Source of the DNA: Nymphaea colorata
Lineage: Eukaryota > Streptophyta > Magnoliopsida > Nymphaeales > Nymphaeaceae
Assembly: GCF_008831285.2 (NCBI RefSeq)
Contig: NW_022204696.1
Location: 1-64,000, forward strand
Direction of reading: 5' to 3'
Length of the DNA stretch: 64,000 nucleotides
In this document: positions 1 through 15,049 of the stretch, piece by piece
Position numbering within the stretch: the stretch's first letter is position 1
How the letters are laid out: each line of letters begins with the position of its first letter
Made by a program: the position numbers and the translations under genes
The notes under the pieces: generated by a model
What the model was told of the DNA's origin: nothing
The model's database searches: none
What the model saw: only the letters and a program-made list of their open reading frames with translations

Positions 1-3000
1 AAATGAATCTCGAATCTCATTCATTTTCATACAAACTTGTGATTTCGATCTACTAAATCATTTAATATAGATGTGACAACAAGTTAAACACATTCAATTA
101 AGCATGCATGATCATATGAAACATTTAAATCTCACTTGTATTGGTACGAACGCGTGATTTCAATCCTTTAGATCGTTCACTATAGATGTAACAACAAATT
201 CAACTCATCGGACTAATTACACGCATTCAAAGTAATGCATATATCCCATTTGTATCTATATGAGCTTGCGATTTCAATCATTTAAATCATTCATTGTAGA
301 TGTAATAACAAGTGAAATACACTAGAGTAACTGTAAGGGACCAACTTAATGACCTGACTCTCATTCATTTCCAAACGAACTTCTTATTTCAAGCCACTAA
401 GTCATTCTATACGTATGTAACAAATGGCTACGCACACTCAATTAAATATATTGATCAAATATATGTAATAACAAGTGAAAATGAATCATTTAATCTCTCA
501 ATTAAATATATGTGATCAAATATATGTAATAACAAGTGAAACATATTAGGTTACCTACAAGACACCAAATGAATCACTCAAATCTCATTCATTTCCATAC
601 AAACCTTGATTTCAGTATACTAAATCATTTAATATAGACGTAACAACAAGTTAAGCACATTCAATTAAGTATGCGTGATCAAATGAATCACTTAAATCTC
701 ACTCGTATTGAGACGAGTGATTTAGTGTGCGTATGGATACCAATGAATGAGATGTAACAACATGTTCAACTTATTGAACAAACTACAAGGGATCAAACTA
801 AACTAATCCATAGGTCTCCTTTACATCCATATAAACTTGTGAGTTTTTATCGTTTAAATCGTTGATCATAGATGTCATAACGAGTGAAACACATTAGGTT
901 AATTATAAGACACCAAATGAATCACTCAAATCTCATTTATTTTCACACAAACTTGTGATTTGAATTCACTTAATCTAGCAATATGGATGTAACAACAAGT
1001 TAAGCACATTCAATTAAGTATGTGTGATCATTTGAATCACTTAAATCGCACTTGTATTGATACGAACTTGTGATTTCAATCCTTTAGATCGTGCACTATA
1101 GTTGTAACAATAAATTCAACTCATCGGACTAACTGCACGCGTTTGTATCCACATGAACATGTGATTTCAATCATTTAAATCATTCATTATATATGTATTC
1201 CAAACGAACTTCTGGTATCAAAGCCACTAGGTCATTCTATACGTAAGTAAGAAATGGTCACGCACATTCAATTAAATACAAGTGATCAATTATATGTAAT
1301 AACAAGTGAAAATGAATCACTTAATCTCTCCATTAAATATAAGTGATCAAATATATGTACTAACAGGTGAAACACATTAGTTACTTACAAGACACCAAAT
1401 GAATCACTCCAATATCATTCATTTTCATACAAACCTATGATTTTAATCTACTAAATCATTTTATATAGACGTGACAACAAGTTAAGCACATTCAATTACG
1501 TATGTGTGATAAAATGAATCACTTAAATCCCACTCGTATTGATACGAACTTGTGATTTCAATTCCTTACATCGATCACCATAGATGAAAGAACTAGTTCA
1601 ACTTATTGAACTAACTACAAGGGATCAAACTAATGCATAGGTCTCCTTTCTATCCATACAAACTTGTAAGTTTTAATCGTTTAAATCATTGATCAAAGAT
1701 GTAATAACAAGTGAAACACAATAGCTTAACTACAAGACACCAAATGAATCACTCGAATCTCATTCATTTTCATACAAACTTGTGATTTCGATCTACTAAA
1801 TCATTTAATATAGATGTGACAACAAGTTAAACACATTCAATTAAGCATGCATGATCATATGAAACATTTAAATCTCACTTGTATTGGTACGAACGCGTGA
1901 TTTCAATCCTTTAGATCGTTCACTATAGATGTAACAACAAATTCAACTCATCGGACTAATTAAACGCATTCAAAGTAATGCATAGATCCCATTTGTATCT
2001 ATATGAGCTTGCGATTTCAATCATTTAAATCATTCATTGTAGATGTAATAACAGTGAAATACACTAGAGTAACTGTAAGGGACCAACTTAATGACCTGAC
2101 TCTCATTCATTTCCAAACGAACTTCTTATTTCAAGCCACTAAGTCATTCTATACGTATGTAACAAATGGCTACGCACACTCAATTAAATATATTGATCAA
2201 ATATATGTAATAACAAGTGAAAATGAATCATTTAATCTCTCAATTAAATATATGTGATCAAATATATGTAATAACAAGTGAAACATATTAGGTTATTACA
2301 AGACACCAAATGAATCACTCAAATCTCATTCATTTCCATACAAACCTTTGATTTCAGTATACTAAATCATTTAATATAGACGTAACAACAAGTTAAGCAC
2401 ATTCAATTAGTATGCGTGATCAAATGAATCACTTAAATCTCACTCGTATTGAGACGAGTGATTTAGTGTGCGTATGGATACCAATCAATGAGATGTAACA
2501 ACATGTTCAACTTATTGAACAAACTACAAGGGATCAAACTAAACTAATCCATAGGTCTCCTTTACATCCATATAAACTTGTGAGTTTTTATCGTTTAAAT
2601 CGTTGATCATAGATGTCATAACGAGTGAAACACATTAGGTTAATTATAAGACACCAAATGAATCACTCAAATCTCATTTATTTTCATACAAACTTGTGAT
2701 TTGAATTCACTTAATCTAGCAATATGGATGTAACAACAAGTTAAGCACATTCAATTAAGTATGTGTGATCATTTGAATCACTTAAATCGCACTTGTATTG
2801 ATACGAACTTGTGATTTCAATCCTTTAGATCGTGCACTATAGTTGTAACAATAAATTCAACTCATCGGACTAACTGCACGCGTTTGTATCCACATGAACA
2901 TGTGATTTCAATCATTTAAATCATTCATTATATATGTATTCCAAACGAACTTCTGGTATCAAAGCCACTAGGTCATTCTATACGTAAGTAAGAAATGGTC

Positions 3001-6000
3001 ACGCACATTCAATTAAATACAAGTGATCAATTATATGTAATAACAAGTGAAAATGAATCACTTAATCTCTCAATTAAATATAAGTGATCAAATATATGTA
3101 ATAACAGGTGAAACACATTAGGTTACTTACAAGACACCAAATGAATCACTCCAATATCATTCATTTTCATACAAACCTATGATTTTAATCTACTAAATCA
3201 TTTTATATAGACGTGACAACAAGTTAAGCACATTCAATTACGTATGTGTGATAAAATGAATCACTTAAATCCCACTCGTATTGATACGAACTTGTGATTT
3301 CAATTCCTTACATCGATCACCATAGATGTAAGAACTAGTTCAACTTATTGAACTAACTACAAGGGATCAAACTAATGCATAGGTCTCCTTTATATCCATA
3401 CAAACTTGTAAGTTTTAATCATTTAAATCATTGATCAAAGATGTAATAACAAGTGAAACACAATAGGTTAACTACAAGACACCAAATGAATCACTCGAAT
3501 CTCATTCATTTTCATACAAACTTGTGATTTCGATCTACTAAATCATTTAATATAGATGTGACAACAAGTTAAACACATTCAATTAAGCATGCATGATCAT
3601 ATGAAACATTTAAATCTCACTTGTATTGGTACGAACGCGTGATTTCAATCCTTTAGATCGTTCACTATAGATGTAACAACAAATTCAACTCATCGGACTA
3701 ATTACACGCATTCAAAGTAATGCATATATCCCATTTGTATCTATATGAGCTTGCGATTTCAATCATTTAAATCATTCATTATAGATGTAATAACAAGTGA
3801 AATACACTAGAGTAACTGTAAGGGACCAACTTAATGACCTGACTCTCATTCATTTCCAAACGAACTTCTTATTTCAAGCCACTAAGTCATTCTATACGTA
3901 TGTAACAAATGGCTACGCACACTCAATTAAATATATTGATCAAATATATGTAATAACAAGTGAAAATGAATCATTTAATCTCTCAATTAAATATATGTGA
4001 TCAAATATATGTAATAACAAGTGAAACATATTAGGTTACCTACAAGACACCAAATGAATCACTCAAATCTCATTCATTTCCATACAAACCTTTGATTTCA
4101 GTATACTAAATCATTTAATATAGACGTAACAACAAGTTAAGCACATTCAATTAAGTATGCGTGATCAAATGAATCACTTAAATCTCACTCGTATTGAGAC
4201 GAGTGATTTAGTGTGCGTATGGATACCAATGAATGAGATGTAACAACATGTTCAACTTATTGAACAAACTACAAGGGATCAAACTAAACTAATCCATAGG
4301 TCTCCTTTACATCCATATAAACTTGTGAGTTTTTATCGTTTAAATCGTTGATCATAGATGTCATAACGAGTGAAACACATTAGGTTAATTATAAGACACC
4401 AAATGAATCACTCAAATCTCATTTATTTTCACACAAACTTGTGATTTGAATTCACTTAATCTAGCAATATGGATGTAACAACAAGTTAAGCACATTCAAT
4501 TAAGTATGTGTGATCATTTGAATCACTTAAATCGCACTTGTATTGATACGAACTTGTGATTTCAATCCTTTAGATCGTGCACTATAGTTGTAACAATAAA
4601 TTCAACTCATCGGACTAACTGCACGCGTTTGTATCCACATGAACATGTGATTTCAATCATTTAAATCATTCATTATATATGTATTCCAAACGAACTTCTG
4701 GTATCAAAGCCACTAGGTCATTCTATACGTAAGTAAGAAATGGTCACGCACATTCAATTAAATACAAGTGATCAATTATATGTAATAACAAGTGAAAATG
4801 AATCACTTAATCTCTCAATTAAATATAAGTGATCAAATATATGTAATAACAGGTGAAACACATTAGGTTACTTACAAGACACCAAATGAATCACTCCAAT
4901 ATCATTCATTTTCATACAAACCTATGATTTTAATCTACTAAATCATTTTATATAGACGTGACAACAAGTTAAGCACATTCAATTACGTATGTGTGATAAA
5001 ATGAATCACTTAAATCCCACTCGTATTGATACGAACTTGTGATTTCAATTCCTTACATCGATCACCATAGATGTAAGAACTAGTTCAACTTATTGAACTA
5101 ACTACAAGGGATCAAACTAATGCATAGGTCTCCTTTATATCCATACAAACTTGTAAGTTTTAATCATTTAAATCATTGATCAAAGATGTAATAACAAGTG
5201 AAACACAATAGGTTAACTACAAGACACCAAATGAATCACTCGAATCTCATTCATTTTCATACAAACTTGTGATTTCGATCTACTAAATCATTTAATATAG
5301 ATGTGACAACAAGTTAAACACATTCAATTAAGCATGCATGATCATATGAAACATTTAAATCTCACTTGTATTGGTACGAACGCGTGATTTCAATCCTTTA
5401 GATCGTTCACTATAGATGTAACAACAAATTCAACTCATCGGACTAATTACACGCATTCAAAGTAATGCATATATCCCATTTGTATCTATATGAGCTTGCG
5501 ATTTCAATCATTTAAATCATTCATTATAGATGTAATAACAAGTGAAATACACTAGAGTAACTGTAAGGGACCAACTTAATGACCTGACTCTCATTCATTT
5601 CCAAACGAACTTCTTATTTCAAGCCACTAAGTCATTCTATACGTATGTAACAAATGGCTACGCACACTCAATTAAATATATTGATCAAATATATGTAATA
5701 ACAAGTGAAAATGAATCATTTAATCTCTCAATTAAATATATGTGATCAAATATATGTAATAACAAGTGAAACATATTAGGTTACCTACAAGACACCAAAT
5801 GAATCACTCAAATCTCATTCATTTCCATACAAACCTTTGATTTCAGTATACTAAATCATTTAATATAGACGTAACAACAAGTTAAGCACATTCAATTAAG
5901 TATGCGTGATCAAATGAATCACTTAAATCTCACTCGTATTGAGACGAGTGATTTAGTGTGCGTATGGATACCAATGAATGAGATGTAACAACATGTTCAA

Positions 6001-9000
6001 CTTATTGAACAAACTACAAGGGATCAAACTAAACTAATCCATAGGTCTCCTTTACATCCATATAAACTTGTGAGTTTTTATCGTTTAAATCGTTGATCAT
6101 AGATGTCATAACGAGTGAAACACATTAGGTTAATTATAAGACACCAAATGAATCACTCAAATCTCATTTATTTTCACACAAACTTGTGATTTGAATTCAC
6201 TTAATCTAGCAATATGGATGTAACAACAAGTTAAGCACATTCAATTAAGTATGTGTGATCATTTGAATCACTTAAATCGCACTTGTATTGATACGAACTT
6301 GTGATTTCAATCCTTTAGATCGTGCACTATAGTTGTAACAATAAATTCAACTCATCGGACTAACTGCACGCGTTTGTATCCACATGAACATGTGATTTCA
6401 ATCATTTAAATCATTCATTATATATGTATTCCAAACGAACTTCTGGTATCAAAGCCACTAGGTCATTCTATACGTAAGTAAGAAATGGTCACGCACATTC
6501 AATTAAATACAAGTGATCAATTATATGTAATAACAAGTGAAAATGAATCACTTAATCTCTCAATTAAATATAAGTGATCAAATATATGTAATAACAGGTG
6601 AAACACATTAGGTTACTTACAAGACACCAAATGAATCACTCCAATATCATTCATTTTCATACAAACCTATGATTTTAATCTACTAAATCATTTTATATAG
6701 ACGTGACAACAAGTTAAGCACATTCAATTACGTATGTGTGATAAAATGAATCACTTAAATCCCACTCGTATTGATACGAACTTGTGATTTCAATTCCTTA
6801 CATCGATCACCATAGATGTAAGAACTAGTTCAACTTATTGAACTAACTACAAGGGATCAAACTAATGCATAGGTCTCCTTTATATCCATACAAACTTGTA
6901 AGTTTTAATCATTTAAATCATTGATCAAAGATGTAATAACAAGCGAAACACAATAGGTTAACTACAAGACACCAAATGAATCACTCGAATCTCATTCATT
7001 TTCATACAAACTTGTGATTTCGATCTACTAAATCATTAATATAGATGTGACAACAAGTTAAACACATTCAATTAAGCATGCATGATCATATGAAACATTT
7101 AAATCTCACTTGTATTGGTACGAACGCGTGATTTCAATCCTTTAGATCGTTCACTATAGATGTAACAACAAATTCAACTCATCGGACTAATTACACGCAT
7201 TCAAAGTAATGCATATATCCCATTTGTATCTATATGAGCTTGCGATTTCAATCATTTAAATCATTCATTATAGATGTAATAACAAGTGAAATACACTAGA
7301 GTAACTGTAAGGGACCAACTTAATGACCTGACTCTCATTCATTTCCAAACGAACTTCTTATTTCAAGCCACTAAGTCATTCTATACGTATGTAACAAATG
7401 GCTACGCACACTCAATTAAATATATTGATCAAATATATGTAATAACAAGTGAAAATGAATCATTTAATCTCTCAATTAAATATATGTGATCAAATATATG
7501 TAATAACAAGTGAAACATATTAGGTTACCTACAAGACACCAAATGAATCACTCAAATCTCATTCATTTCCATACAAACCTTTGATTTCAGTATACTAAAT
7601 CATTTAATATAGACGTAACAACAAGTTAAGCACATTCAATTAAGTATGCGTGATCAAATGAATCACTTAAATCTCACTCGTATTGAGACGAGTGATTTAG
7701 TGTGCGTATGGATACCAATGAATGAGATGTAACAACATGTTCAACTTATTGAACAAACTACAAGGGATCAAACTAAACTAATCCATAGGTCTCCTTTACA
7801 TCCATATAAACTTGTGAGTTTTTATCGTTTAAATCGTTGATCATAGATGTCATAACGAGTGAAACACATTAGGTTAATTATAAGACACCAAATGAATCAC
7901 TCAAATCTCATTTATTTTCACACAAACTTGTGATTTGAATTCACTTAATCTAGCAATATGGATGTAACAACAAGTTAAGCACATTCAATTAAGTATGTGT
8001 GATCATTTGAATCACTTAAATCGCACTTGTATTGATACGAACTTGTGATTTCAATCCTTTAGATCGTGCACTATAGTTGTAACAATAAATTCAACTCATC
8101 GGACTAACTGCACGCGTTTGTATCCACATGAACATGTGATTTCAATCATTTAAATCATTCATTATATATGTATTCCAAACGAACTTCTGGTATCAAAGCC
8201 ACTAGGTCATTCTATACGTAAGTAAGAAATGGTCACGCACATTCAATTAAATACAAGTGATCAATTATATGTAATAACAAGTGAAAATGAATCACTTAAT
8301 CTCTCAATTAAATATAAGTGATCAAATATATGTAATAACAGGTGAAACACATTAGGTTACTTACAAGACACCAAATGAATCACTCCAATATCATTCATTT
8401 TCATACAAACCTATGATTTTAATCTACTAAATCATTTTATATAGACGTGACAACAAGTTAAGCACATTCAATTACGTATGTGTGATAAAATGAATCACTT
8501 AAATCCCACTCGTATTGATACGAACTTGTGATTTCAATTCCTTACATCGATCACCATAGATGTAAGAACTAGTTCAACTTATTGAACTAACTACAAGGGA
8601 TCAAACTAATGCATAGGTCTCCTTTATATCCATACAAACTTGTAAGTTTTAATCATTTAAATCATTGATCAAAGATGTAATAACAAGCGAAACACAATAG
8701 GTTAACTACAAGACACCAAATGAATCACTCGAATCTCATTCATTTTCATACAAACTTGTGATTTCGATCTACTAAATCATTTAATATAGATGTGACAACA
8801 AGTTAAACACATTCAATTAAGCATGCATGATCATATGAAACATTTAAATCTCACTTGTATTGGTACGAACGCGTGATTTCAATCCTTTAGATCGTTCACT
8901 ATAGATTAACAACAAATTCAACTCATCGGACTAATTACACGCATTCAAAGTAATGCATATATCCCATTTGTATCTATATGAGCTTGCGATTTCAATCATT

Positions 9001-10502
9001 TAAATCATTCATTATAGATGTAATAACAAGTGAAATACACTAGAGTAACTGTAAGGGACCAACTTAATGACCTGACTCTCATTCATTTCCAAACGAACTT
9101 CTTATTTCAAGCCACTAAGTCATTCTATACGTATGTAACAAATGGCTACGCACACTCAATTAAATATATTGATCAAATATATGTAATAACAAGTGAAAAT
9201 GAATCATTTAATCTCTCAATTAAATATATGTGATCAAATATATGTAATAACAAGTGAAACATATTAGGTTACCTACAAGACACCAAATGAATCACTCAAA
9301 TCTCATTCATTTCCATACAAACCTTTGATTTCAGTATACTAAATCATTTAATATAGACGTAACAACAAGTTAAGCACATTCAATTAAGTATGCGTGATCA
9401 AATGAATCACTTAAATCTCACTCGTATTGAGACGAGTGATTTAGTGTGCGTATGGATACCAATGAATGAGATGTAACAACATGTTCAACTTATTGAACAA
9501 ACTACAAGGGATCAAACTAAACTAATCCATAGGTCTCCTTTACATCCATATAAACTTGTGAGTTTTTATCGTTTAAATCGTTGATCATAGATGTCATAAC
9601 GAGTGAAACACATTAGGTTAATTATAAGACACCAAATGAATCACTCAAATCTCATTTATTTTCACACAAACTTGTGATTTGAATTCACTTAATCTATCAA
9701 TATGGATGTAACAACAAGTTAAGCACATTCAATTAAGTATGTGTGATCATTTGAATCACTTAAATCGCACTTGTATTGATACGAACTTGTGATTTCAATC
9801 CTTTAGATCGTGCACTATAGTTGTAACAATAAATTCAACTCATCGGACTAACTGCACGCGTTTGTATCCACATGAACATGTGATTTCAATCATTTAAATC
9901 ATTCATTATATATGTATTCCAAACGAACTTCTGGTATCAAAGCCACTAGGTCATTCTATACGTAAGTAAGAAATGGTCACGCACATTCAATTAAATACAA
10001 GTGATCAATTATATGTAATAACAAGTGAAAATGAATCACTTAATCTCTCAATTAAATATAAGTGATCAAATATATGTAATAACAGGTGAAACACATTAGG
10101 TTACTTACAAGACACCAAATGAATCACTCCAATATCATTCATTTTCATACAAACCTATGATTTTAATCTACTAAATCATTTAATATAGACGTGACAACAA
10201 GTTAAGCACATTCAATTACGTATGTGTGATAAAATGAATCACTTAAATCCCACTCGTATTGATACGAACTTGTGATTTCAATTCCTTACATCGATCACCA
10301 TTGATGTAAGAACTAGTTCAACTTATTGAACTAACTACAAGGGATCAAACTAATGCATAGGTCTCCTTTATATCCATACAAACTTGTAAGTTTTAATCAT
10401 TTAAATCATTGATCAAAGATGTAATAACAAGTGAAACACAATAGGTTAACTACAAGACACCAAATGAATCACTCGAATCTCATTCATTTTCGCACAAACT
10501 TG
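1..10502 (+). repeat. HOR-A satellite array, six short-form (1.74 kb) copies
   Basis: AT-rich tandem satellite. The anchor 'gatttcgatcta' recurs at 41, 1783, 3526, 5271, 7016 and 8760, and the next register point is 10503, so the period is 1742-1745 bp. Inside a copy, anchors of the 'cttgtgatttcaat' type fall at 41, 156, 270, 385, 608, 719, 841, 957, 1072, 1163, 1439, 1553 and 1669. This gives a basic monomer of about 115 bp and about 15 monomer equivalents per unit. Irregular parts are a 60-bp internal duplication (439 and 499), a truncated monomer pair around 1072-1214, and a short inverted piece near 711-751. Copies differ by only scattered substitutions and 1-2 base indels, for example a lost T near 7036 and 'tg' lost near 8906. 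Every copy contains a 67-codon open frame, which is a by-product of the repeat. No gene is present in this stretch. Confidence 0.95.
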
Positions 10503-11899
10503 TGATTTCAATCTACTAAATCATTTATTATAGACGGAACAACAAGTTAAACACATTCAATTAAGTATGCAGATTGTATGAATCACTTAAATCTCACTTG
10601 TATTCGTACGAACATGTTATTTCAATCCTTTAGAACGTTCCCTATAGATGTAACAACAAATTCAACTCATCGGACTAACTACACGTGTACAAATATAGTG
10701 ACTTCAACCATTTGTATCCATATAAACTTGTGATTTCATCATTTAAATCATTCATTATAGATGTAATAACAAGTGAAATACATTAGATTAACTATAAGGG
10801 ACCAATATAGTGACTTGACTCTCATTCATTTCCAAACGGACTTCTTTTTTCAAGCCACTAAGTCATTCTATACGTATGTAACAAATGGTTACGCACATTC
10901 AATTAAATATAAGTTATCAAATGTATGTAAGAACAAGTAAAAATGAATCACATAATCTCTCGATTAAACATAAGTGATCAAATGTATGTAATAACAAGTG
11001 AAACACATTAAGTTACTGTAAGACACCAAATGAATCACTCGAATCCATTCATTTCATATAACCTATGATTTGAATTTACTAAATCATTTAATATAAACGT
11101 AACAACAAGTTAAGTACATTCAATTAAATATGCGTGATCAATTAATCACTTAAATCCACTCGTATTGATGTGAACTTGTGCATCGATCACTATAGATGTA
11201 ACAACATGTTCAACTTATCGTACAAACTACAAAGGATTAAACTAATGCATAGGTCACTTTATATCCATATAAACTTTGAGTTTTAATATTTAAATCATTG
11301 ATCATGGATGTAATAACATGTGAAACACGTTAGTTAACTATAAGACACCAAATGAATCACTCGAATCACATTCATTTTCATACAAACTTGTGATTTCAGT
11401 TCACTTAATCAAGCAACATGGATGTAACAATAAGTTAGCACATTCAGTTAAGTATGTGTGATCATTTGAATCACTTAAATCGCACTTGTATGATACGAAC
11501 TTGTAATTTCAATCCTTTAGATCGTGCACTATAGTCGTACCAATACGAGTCAGATTTAAGTGATTCATATGATCACGCATACTTTATTGAATGTACTTGA
11601 CTTATTGTTATATCCATGTTAAATGATTTAGTAGATTGAAATCACAGGCTTGCATGAAAATGAATGAGATTTGAGTGATTCATTTGGTGCCCTATTGTTA
11701 ACCTAATTCACTTGTTAAGCACATTCAATTAAATTACAAGTGAAACACATTAGGTTAACTATATGACACCAAATGAATCACTTGTTAAGGACATCCGTAT
11801 TAAGAATCATTATAAATGTAACAACTAGTGAAACACATTGGTAAACCATAAGACACCAAATGAATCACTCGAATCTCATTCATTTTCATACAAACTTGT
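10503..11899 (+). repeat. HOR-A 'B block' (extra 1.4 kb of the long-form HOR)
   Basis: At 10503 the expected 'gatttcgatcta' anchor is replaced by 'gatttcaatcta', preceded by 'tttcgcacaaac', and a different series of about 115-bp monomers follows. The normal anchor returns at 11900. Adding this block to the preceding 1743 bp makes a 3140-bp long-form unit. The same block recurs at 13643-15049, 19123-20527, 54128-55520, 56870-58275, 59995-61402 and from 62316. Its last third holds a 178-bp segment in reverse orientation, listed separately. This first copy has many small deletions relative to the 13643 copy. No coding content. Confidence 0.9.
11539..11716 (-). repeat. 178-bp inverted monomer module within the B block
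   Basis: Surrounding monomers read forward, but this segment reads as their reverse complement. It contains 'gattgaaatcacaggcttg' and 'agtgattcatatgatcacgc', the complements of the usual forward phrases. It covers about one and a half monomers. It is retained at the same place in every B block seen: 14691-14868, about 20167-20344, 55163-55340, 57915-58092, 61043-61220 and 63364-63541, where it is again about 178 bp. It was therefore present before the long-form HOR was amplified. Flanking forward monomers could pair with it to form a hairpin. Confidence 0.85.
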
Positions 11900-14800
11900 G
11901 ATTTCGATCTACTAAATCATTTAATATAGATGTAACAACAAGTTAAACACATTCAATTAAGCATGCATGATCATATGAATCATTTAAATCTCACTTGTAT
12001 TGGTACGAACGCGTGATTTCAATCCTTTAGATCGTTCACTATAGATGTAACAACAAATTCAACTCATCGGACTAATTACACGCATTCAAAGTAATGCATA
12101 GATCCCATTTGTATCCATATGAGCTTGCGATTTCAATCATTTAAATCATTCATTATAGATGTAATAACAAGTGAAATACACTAGATTAACTGTAAGGGAC
12201 CAACTTAATGACCTGACTCTCATTCATTTCCAAACGAACTTCTTATTTCAAGCCACTAAGTCATTCTATACGTATGTAACAAATGGCTACGCACACTCAA
12301 TTAAATATATTGATCAAATATATGTAATAACAAGTGAAAATGAATCATTTAATCTCTCAATTAAATATATGTGATCAAATATATGTAATAACAAGTGAAA
12401 CATATTAGGTTACCTACAAGACACCAAATGAATCACTCAAATCTCATTCATTTCCATACAAACCTATGATTTCAATATACTAAATCATTTAATATAGACG
12501 TAACAACAAGTTAAGCACATTCAATTAAGTATGCGTGATCAAATGAATCACTTAAATCTCACTCGTATTGAGACGAGTGATTTAGTGTGCGTATGGATAC
12601 AAATGAATGAGATGTAACAACATGTTCAACTTATTGAACAAACTACAAGGGATCAAACTAAACTAATCCATAGGTCTCCTTTACATCCATATAAACTTGT
12701 GAGTTTTTATCGTTTAAATCGTTGATCATAGATGTCATAACGAGTGAAACACATTAGGTTAATTATAAGACACCAAATGAATCACTCAAATCTCATTTAT
12801 TTTCACACAAACTTGTGATTTGAATTCACTTAATCTAGCAATATGGATGTAACAACAAGTTAAGCACATTCAATTAAGTATGTGTGATCATTTGAATCAC
12901 TTAAATCGCACTTGTATTGATACGAACTTGTGATTTCAATCTTTAGATCGTGCACTATAGTTGTAACAATAAATTCAACTCATCGGACTAACTACACGCG
13001 TTTGTATCCACATGAACATGTGATTTCAATCATTTAAATCATTCATTATATATGTATTCCAAACGAACTTCTGGTATCAAAGCCACTAGGTCATTCTATA
13101 CGTAAGTAAGAAATGGTCACGCACATTCAATTAAATACAAGTGATCAATTATATGTAATAACAAGTGAAAATGAATCACTTAATCTCTCAATTAAATATA
13201 AGTGATCAAATATATGTAATAACAAGTGAAACACATTAGGTTACTTACAAGACACCAAATGAATCACTCCAATATCATTCATTTTCATACAAACCTATGA
13301 TTTTAATCTACTAAATCATTTAATATAGACGTAACAACAAGTTAAGCACATTCAATTACGTATGTGTGATAAAATGAATCACTTAAATCCCACTCGTATT
13401 GATACGAACTTGTGATTTCAATTCCTTACATCGATCACCATAGATGTAAGAACTAGTTCAACTTATTGAACTAACTACAAGGGATCAAACTAATGCATAG
13501 GTCTCCTTTATATCCATACAAACTTGTAAGTTTTAATCATTTAAATCATTGATCAAAGATGTAATAACAAGTGAAACACAATAGGTTAACTACAAGACAC
13601 CAAATGAATCACTCGAATCTCATTCATTTTCGCACAAACTTGTGATTTCAATCTACTAAATCATTTATTATAGACGTAACAACAAGTTAAACACATTCAA
13701 TTAAGTATGCATGATTATATGAATCACTTAAATCTCACTTGTATTCGTACGAACATGTGATTTCAATCCTTTAGAACGTTCCTATAGATGTAACAACAAA
13801 TTCAACTCATCGGACTAACTACACGTGTACAAATATAGTGACTTCAACCATTTGTATCCATATAAACTTGTGATTTCAACCATTTAAATCATTCATTATA
13901 GATGTAATAACAAGTGAAATACATTAGATTAACTATAAGGGACCAATATAGTGACTTGACTCTCATTCATTTCCAAACGGACTTCTTTTTCAAGCCACTA
14001 AGTCATTCTATACGTATGTAACAAATGGTTACGCACATTCAATTAAATATAAGTTATCAAATGTATGTAAGAACAAGTAAAAATGAATCACATAATCTCT
14101 CGATTAAACATAAGTGATCAAATGTATGTAATAACAAGTGAAACACATTAAGTTACCTGTAAGACACCAAATGAATCACTCGAATCCCATTCATTTTCAT
14201 ATAAACCTATGATTTGAATTTACTAAATCATTTAATATAAACGTAACAACAAGTTAAGTACATTCAATTAAATATGCGTGATCAATTGAATCACTTAAAT
14301 CCCACTCGTATTGATGTGAACTTGTGCATCGATCACTATAGATGTAACAACATGTTCAACTTATCGTACAAACTAAAAGGATCAAACTAATGCATAGGTC
14401 TCCTTTATATCCATATAAACTTGTGAGTTTTAATTATTTAAATCATTGATCATGGATGTAATAACATGTGAAACACGTTAGGTTAACTATAAGACACCAA
14501 ATGAATCACTCGAATCACATTCATTTTCATACAAACTTGTGATTTCAGTTCACTTAATCAAGCAACATGGATGTAACAATAAGTTAAGCACATTCAATTA
14601 AGTATGTGTGATCATTTGAATCACTTAAATCGCACTTGTATTGATACGAACTTGTAATTTCAATCCTTTAGATCGTGCACTATAGTCGTACCAATACGAG
14701 TCAGATTTAAGTGATTCATATGATCACGCATACTTTATTGAATGTACTTGACTTATTGTTATATCCATGTTAAATGATTTAGTAGATTGAAATCACAGGC

Positions 14801-15049
14801 TTGCATGAAAATGAATGAGATTTGAGTGATTCATTTGGTGCCCTATTGTTAACCTAATTCACTTGTTAAGCACATTCAATTAAATTACAAGTGAAACACA
14901 TTAGGTTAACTATATGAACCAAATGAATCACTTGTTAAGGACATCCGTATTAAGAATCATTATAAATGTAACAACTAGTGAAACACATTAGGTAAACCAT
15001 AAGACACCAAATGAATCACTCGAATCTCATTCATTTCATACAAACTTGT
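11900..15049 (+). repeat. HOR-A long-form copy (A block + B block, 3.15 kb)
   Basis: The A block runs 11900-13642 and the B block 13643-15049. The next 'gatttcgatcta' anchor is at 15050, so the period is 3150 bp. The A block differs from the short-form array by shared changes, for example 'actagattaac' where the left copies have 'actagagtaac'. This suggests that short-form and long-form A blocks are separate sub-lineages. The inverted module is at 14691-14868. No gene. Confidence 0.9.

Noticed and set aside
312-515. Conserved 67-codon open frame repeated in eight or more HOR-A copies (also 3797, 5542, 7286, 9030, 12171, 15320, 20799, 60266)
   Set aside because: It recurs because the satellite unit recurs. 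Changes between copies show no sparing of codon third positions, the composition is that of the satellite, and there is no domain or promoter.
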